Shown: piece after piece, positions 8,152 through 10,061 of the stretch
How the letters are laid out: each line of letters begins with the position of its first letter
How positions within the stretch are numbered: position 1 is the first letter of the stretch
Origin: Flavobacteriales bacterium
GTDB taxonomy: Bacteria; Bacteroidota; Bacteroidia; Flavobacteriales_E; Vicingaceae
Direction of reading: 5' to 3'
Assembly: GCA_002402165.1 (NCBI GenBank)
Contig: NVVI01000009.1
Location: forward strand, 51,330 to 61,390
DNA: 10,061 nt
Translations under genes and position numbers: made by a program
The notes under the pieces: generated by a model
The model's input: the letters and a program-made list of their open reading frames with translations, nothing else
What the model was told of the DNA's origin: nothing
Database searches by the model: none

Positions 8152-8328
8152 TCATTCTTCTTGTTCTAGTCTTTTACATTTGGCACATATCATTTGAAAC
8201 CCCAGGGGCAAACGAAGCTCTTTTACTATATATCCATATATTCTTGGGAAACGATCACAATCTTCTCTAAAATGCCACAGCAAGCTGTCTTTTGCTTTTC
8301 TGAATAATTTCTTTGAAAATTTTTCCAT
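8152..8328 (-). CDS. Small basic protein of unknown function (58 aa) with a C-terminal CxxC
   Basis: An ATG-to-TGA ORF on the minus strand begins MEKFSKKLFRKAKDSLLW and ends MICAKCKRLEQEE. Its composition is protein-like, unlike the A/T-driven ORFs around it: Trp, Arg, Asp, Pro and Gly are present in balanced use, and the local base composition is richer in G/C than the flanks. It has no signal peptide or membrane segment. Cys occurs at 24, 48 and 51; CAKC could be half of a metal site or a remnant of a larger zinc-binding protein. A 71-codon ORF in another frame overlaps it (8226-8441) but is Ile/Lys-rich and unlikely. I do not recognise the family. It may be an intact small gene or the tail of a decayed one. 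Confidence 0.5.
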   Translation of the reverse strand: MEKFSKKLFRKAKDSLLWHFREDCDRFPRIYGYIVKELRLPLGFQMICAKCKRLEQEE

Positions 8329-8477
8329 AATAACCCAACTATAATATATATTATAGTTCTACGAATATTATTTATAATAAGTTTCTTCTGCCTACAAAAT
8401 ATTTTAAGGAAATAAACCAAAAAAGTGGGATATTTACACACAGTGACTAATTATAGATTCAACTCTCTAAACTTTAG

Positions 8478-8485
8478 TATATTTA
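8478..8485 (+). promoter_or_regulatory. Possible -7 promoter element for the Cys-rich lipoprotein gene
   Basis: TATATTTA matches the Bacteroidota -7 consensus TAnnTTTG at all but the last base and lies 18 bases before the ATG at 8504. No TTG is found at the expected -33 distance, so the call is weak. Confidence 0.25.
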
Positions 8486-8503
8486 TAACTTAAATTAATA
8501 ATT

Positions 8504-8716
8504 ATGAAAAAAGTTCTCATAGCAACCATATTCTGTACAACCCTAATATTTGCATCATGCAGTAGTAAGGAAAAGAATGATTGTAAACAATGTAATAAAT
8601 GCGCAACTAAAGTAAGTGCTGAAGTATGTGAAGATAATTTTGAGAAATCCTCAGATTATTATGATAAGATAGATGATTATTTAGCTGATGGCTGTGAGTG
8701 CAAGGATAAAGATTAG
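8504..8716 (+). CDS. Small Cys-rich lipoprotein (70 aa)
   Basis: MKKVLIATIFCTTLIFASC is a lipoprotein signal with the lipidated Cys at residue 19, followed by SSKEKND, so the protein is probably membrane-anchored. The 51-residue mature part has six further Cys: C27, C30, C33 (CxxCxxC), C42 and the GCEC pair C64/C66, and it is acidic. The pattern xVCEDNF...DYYDKIDDYLADGCxC resembles small Bacteroidota lipoproteins of unknown function that share a (I/V)CEDDF...Y...G..C layout. The extra CxxCxxC could bind metal or form disulphides; which of these is not shown by the sequence. The gene stands alone, with its own upstream region and no obvious partner. Confidence 0.8.
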   Translation: MKKVLIATIFCTTLIFASCSSKEKNDCKQCNKCATKVSAEVCEDNFEKSSDYYDKIDDYLADGCECKDKD

Positions 8717-8757
8717 ACATTCGTTAAATTTTGGATTATTTACAGATAAGCTAAAAA

Positions 8758-8780
8758 CATTACGAGGAACGAGTGTATTG
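8758..8780 (+). repeat. Possible degenerate dispersed repeat (CATTACGAGGAACGAG)
   Basis: The stretch resembles the widespread intergenic repeat written CATTGCGAGGAACGAAGCAATC, found in many bacteria. Here the inverted complement half is lost, so it would be a decayed copy. Only one copy is present in the window; the similarity is from memory. Confidence 0.3.
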
Positions 8781-8845
8781 TTTTTATGAGAGAAATTAAT
8801 GTATTAGCATTCTATTTTGCATAGTGACTAATTATAAGAGCCAAT

Positions 8846-8870
8846 AAAAAACCACCCTCTAAGAAGGTGG
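8846..8870 (-). terminator. Terminator-like hairpin, minus-strand orientation
   Basis: Read on the minus strand, CCACC and GGTGG (with an inner TC/GA pair after one mismatch) are followed directly by six T. That is a plausible intrinsic terminator for leftward transcription, though no minus-strand gene ends just before it. Confidence 0.4.
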
Positions 8871-8981
8871 CTTTGATTTACCCCTAAAAGGGGCTTTGAG
8901 CAATTAACCGTAACAAAATGAAAAATAATAACATCATTAAAGTATCAGAACGAAAAAAACAGGCAAAGCCGTCAGAACATG

Positions 8982-9007
8982 ACCACCTGCAAAGCAGGTG
9001 GTTTTTT
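8982..9007 (+). terminator. Strong intrinsic-terminator hairpin just upstream of the 136-aa gene
   Basis: A perfect 9-bp stem, ACCACCTGC / GCAGGTGGT with loop AAA, is followed by a T run ending at 9007. By form it is a strong Rho-independent terminator on the plus strand. It ends only 25 bp before the ATG at 9033, so it either ends an upstream transcript or lies in the leader of that gene as an attenuator. Confidence 0.6.
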
Positions 9008-9032
9008 AAGTTGAAATAAATAACATATTATT

Positions 9033-9443
9033 ATGGACTATAAAGACTTAGACGTTGTTCTTAATAAGCTAAACACGGATAAGAAATCAACTGAGATGCA
9101 GTTGAATCACAATCAGGATAAAATAACTTCATTAATTAGGCATAAAGAACTTACAGAAGAAGATGCTAGGCTAGTTCTGAATAAATTATGTAAAGACGGC
9201 TATGCTGAATTTATGATAAAAAATAATGATAGGTATTATTACATAAATTATGATGGTATAGAGTTTCTTGCTCAAAATGGATATGCTGAGAAACTCAGAC
9301 TACAAAATCTAAGAGATAAATCTATACGAATGGGAAGTCGTCTAAAACTGATTGTAGGGATTGGTTCTGTGATTGTAGGAAGTTATTATTTTCTTCTATT
9401 GCTGAGAGAGTTCGTTTTTCCTTTATTTTGTTGTTATCACTAA
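9033..9443 (+). CDS. Small protein with winged-helix-like N-terminus and C-terminal membrane segment
   Basis: This is a 136-aa protein with an ATG start. Residues 1-85 look like a winged-helix fold: helices around ITSLIRHKELTEEDARLVLNKLCKDGYAEF, then a beta wing RYYYINYDGIEFLAQNGYAEK. A basic stretch (about 86-104) follows, then one hydrophobic segment (about 104-125, LIVGIGSVIVGSYYFLLLL). Bacteroidota carry small proteins with this Y-x-I-x-x-x-G-x-x-F-L-x-x-x-G-Y signature plus one helix, often unannotated. It may be a membrane-bound DNA-binding or protein-interaction module, but no function is established. No Shine-Dalgarno is visible, and the strong hairpin at 8982-9007 sits directly upstream. 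Confidence 0.7.
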   Translation: MDYKDLDVVLNKLNTDKKSTEMQLNHNQDKITSLIRHKELTEEDARLVLNKLCKDGYAEFMIKNNDRYYYINYDGIEFLAQNGYAEKLRLQNLRDKSIRMGSRLKLIVGIGSVIVGSYYFLLLLREFVFPLFCCYH

Positions 9444-9552
9444 ATTCCTTTAAAATCAAGACGTTAGCCTTTTTCATAATACTAGTTATAAGACAAAAAT
9501 ACTTAAAGCGAATCCAAAATAATTTCCCCAGCCTTTTTAATTTCTTCTATCA

Positions 9553-10061
9553 CTAAGCAATAGCATTCAATTCGTAAATCTCTAATCCAAAAGAACTTGC
9601 AGCTGCCATTAAATGATCCATAATGTCAGATTGTATTCCTTCGTATTTAACCCACTCGGTAGTTGTTGCAAAGCAATAAATTTCTAATGGTAAACCATAT
9701 TGGTTCGATTGCAGCTGTCTAACCATTAAGGTCATGTTAGCATTTATTTCTTGGTGATTTATCAAGTAAAACTCTGCATATTGTCTAAACACACCAATAT
9801 TGGTCATGTTTCTACCATTAATGCTTGCTGTTTTATCTATTTTTAGAGAAGTATTAGAAGTCTCAATCTCTTTTTGACGTTCGCTAACATAAGGTTCAAC
9901 CAATTGAAAATGTTTAAACTTTTTAATCATGTCATCATCAGCAAAAGTGATACTTGTAGGTCGAATGTAAATGTGACGTTTTATTCTTCTTGCGCCAGTT
10001 TCTTGCATTCCTCTCCAATTTTTAAACGAATCAGATACCAATGCATAAGTAGGTATTGTAG
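9553..10061 (-). CDS. MscS-family mechanosensitive ion channel (YbdG-like), C-terminal part
   Basis: The frame is open to the right edge: codons before the TTG at 10041 read T-I-P-T-Y-A, continuing into LVSDSFKNWRGMQETGARRIKR, so the N-terminus lies outside the window. The 168 visible residues are the cytoplasmic C-terminal domain. TIPTYALVSDSFKNWRGM, NGRNMTNIGVFRQYAEFYL, MTLMVRQLQSNQYGLPLEIYCF and TEWVKYEGIQSDIMDHL match the YbdG (miniconductance) branch of MscS channels. These inner-membrane channels open under tension to release solutes during osmotic downshock. The protein ends soon after FGLEIYELNAIA, as usual for the family. The gene converges on the 136-aa gene with a 109-bp gap and no clear terminator. 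The call is firm; subfamily identity rests on these motifs. Confidence 0.9.
   Translation of the reverse strand, partial: TIPTYALVSDSFKNWRGMQETGARRIKRHIYIRPTSITFADDDMIKKFKHFQLVEPYVSERQKEIETSNTSLKIDKTASINGRNMTNIGVFRQYAEFYLINHQEINANMTLMVRQLQSNQYGLPLEIYCFATTTEWVKYEGIQSDIMDHLMAAASSFGLEIYELNAIA

Larger units (their letters stand above)
8442..8836 (+). repeat. 14-bp direct repeats (AGTGACTAATTATA) flanking the small lipoprotein gene
   Basis: Identical copies lie at 8442-8455 and 8823-8836, one upstream of the promoter region and one downstream of the lipoprotein gene. Together they bracket a 367-bp segment. They could be a shared regulatory site, a trace of duplication or insertion, or chance given the A/T bias. 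Confidence 0.4.
8846..9007. mobile_element. 162-bp non-autonomous element with hairpin ends (REP/IS200-like relic?)
   Basis: The two outer ends are perfect 11-bp inverted repeats: AAAAAACCACC at 8846-8856 and GGTGGTTTTTT at 8997-9007. Each end is itself a hairpin built on CCACC/GGTGG, and a third hairpin (CCCCT-AAA-AGGGG, 8881-8893) lies inside. GGCTTTGA follows each of the first two hairpins (8869-8876 and 8892-8899). There is no transposase inside and no evident target duplication. Palindromic ends without target duplication fit the REP/IS200-IS605 style, where a tyrosine transposase works in trans. This is inferred. The alternative is a leader with attenuator hairpins for the downstream gene, or back-to-back terminators. 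A 33-codon ORF (8918-9019) runs through it. Confidence 0.4.

Noticed and set aside
8001..8380. 15-bp inverted match between 8001-8015 and 8366-8380
   Set aside because: Both arms are pure A/T (TTATTATAAATAATA) and the flanks do not match, so chance is the best explanation.
8226..8441. 71-codon minus-strand ORF
   Set aside because: It is Ile/Lys/Cys-rich, driven by A/T composition, and overlaps the more protein-like 58-aa ORF in another frame.
8918..9019. 33-codon ORF as a confirmed gene
   Set aside because: Its 3' part is dictated by the terminator palindrome, so it is reported only as a finding.
9500..9552. 16-codon minus-strand ORF starting at a GTG that overlaps the MscS stop
   Set aside because: Too short to support as a gene and without any recognisable motif.

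Overview
The window reads as chromosomal DNA of a low-GC Bacteroidota bacterium, most likely from Flavobacteriales or a close relative. The evidence is type IX secretion/gliding family proteins (PorP/SprF-like and PorE-like), signal peptides ending in Ala/Ser-Gln, a pappalysin-type M43 protease, and A/T-rich codon use with few Shine-Dalgarno sequences. No rRNA, tRNA or CRISPR array was seen.

Layout. (1) 1-3634, plus strand: a tight operon holding the 3' part of an M43 zinc metalloprotease, a PorP/SprF-like outer-membrane protein (stop and start overlap) and a large PorE-like TPR/beta-propeller/OmpA protein (12 bp gap, apparent TTG start). Together these look like a T9SS accessory or cargo-handling module. 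(2) 3631-4905, minus strand: a secreted 424-aa protein of a Bacteroidota family of unknown function, converging on and overlapping the PorE-like gene by 4 bp. (3) 5100-7819, minus strand: a two-gene polysaccharide O-acetylation operon, an AlgI-like MBOAT membrane acyltransferase followed with no gap by an AlgJ/AlgX-like SGNH protein. The MBOAT frame is broken by a single -1 frameshift at a T6 run that also matches a canonical slippery heptamer. (4) 7820-9032: gene-poor DNA with a 58-aa minus-strand ORF, a 70-aa Cys-rich lipoprotein, short repeats, and a 162-bp structured element (8846-9007) with perfect 11-bp inverted ends and three hairpins. (5) 9033-9443, plus strand: a small protein with a winged-helix-like N-terminus and one membrane segment. 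(6) 9553 to the right edge, minus strand: the C-terminal part of a YbdG-like MscS mechanosensitive channel.

How the genes may work together: the left operon and the 424-aa protein are secretion/cell-envelope functions, and the O-acetyltransferase pair modifies an unidentified exported glycan. The most unusual points are the MBOAT frameshift and the hairpin element just upstream of the small membrane protein gene. I found no clear new multi-gene defence or mobile system.
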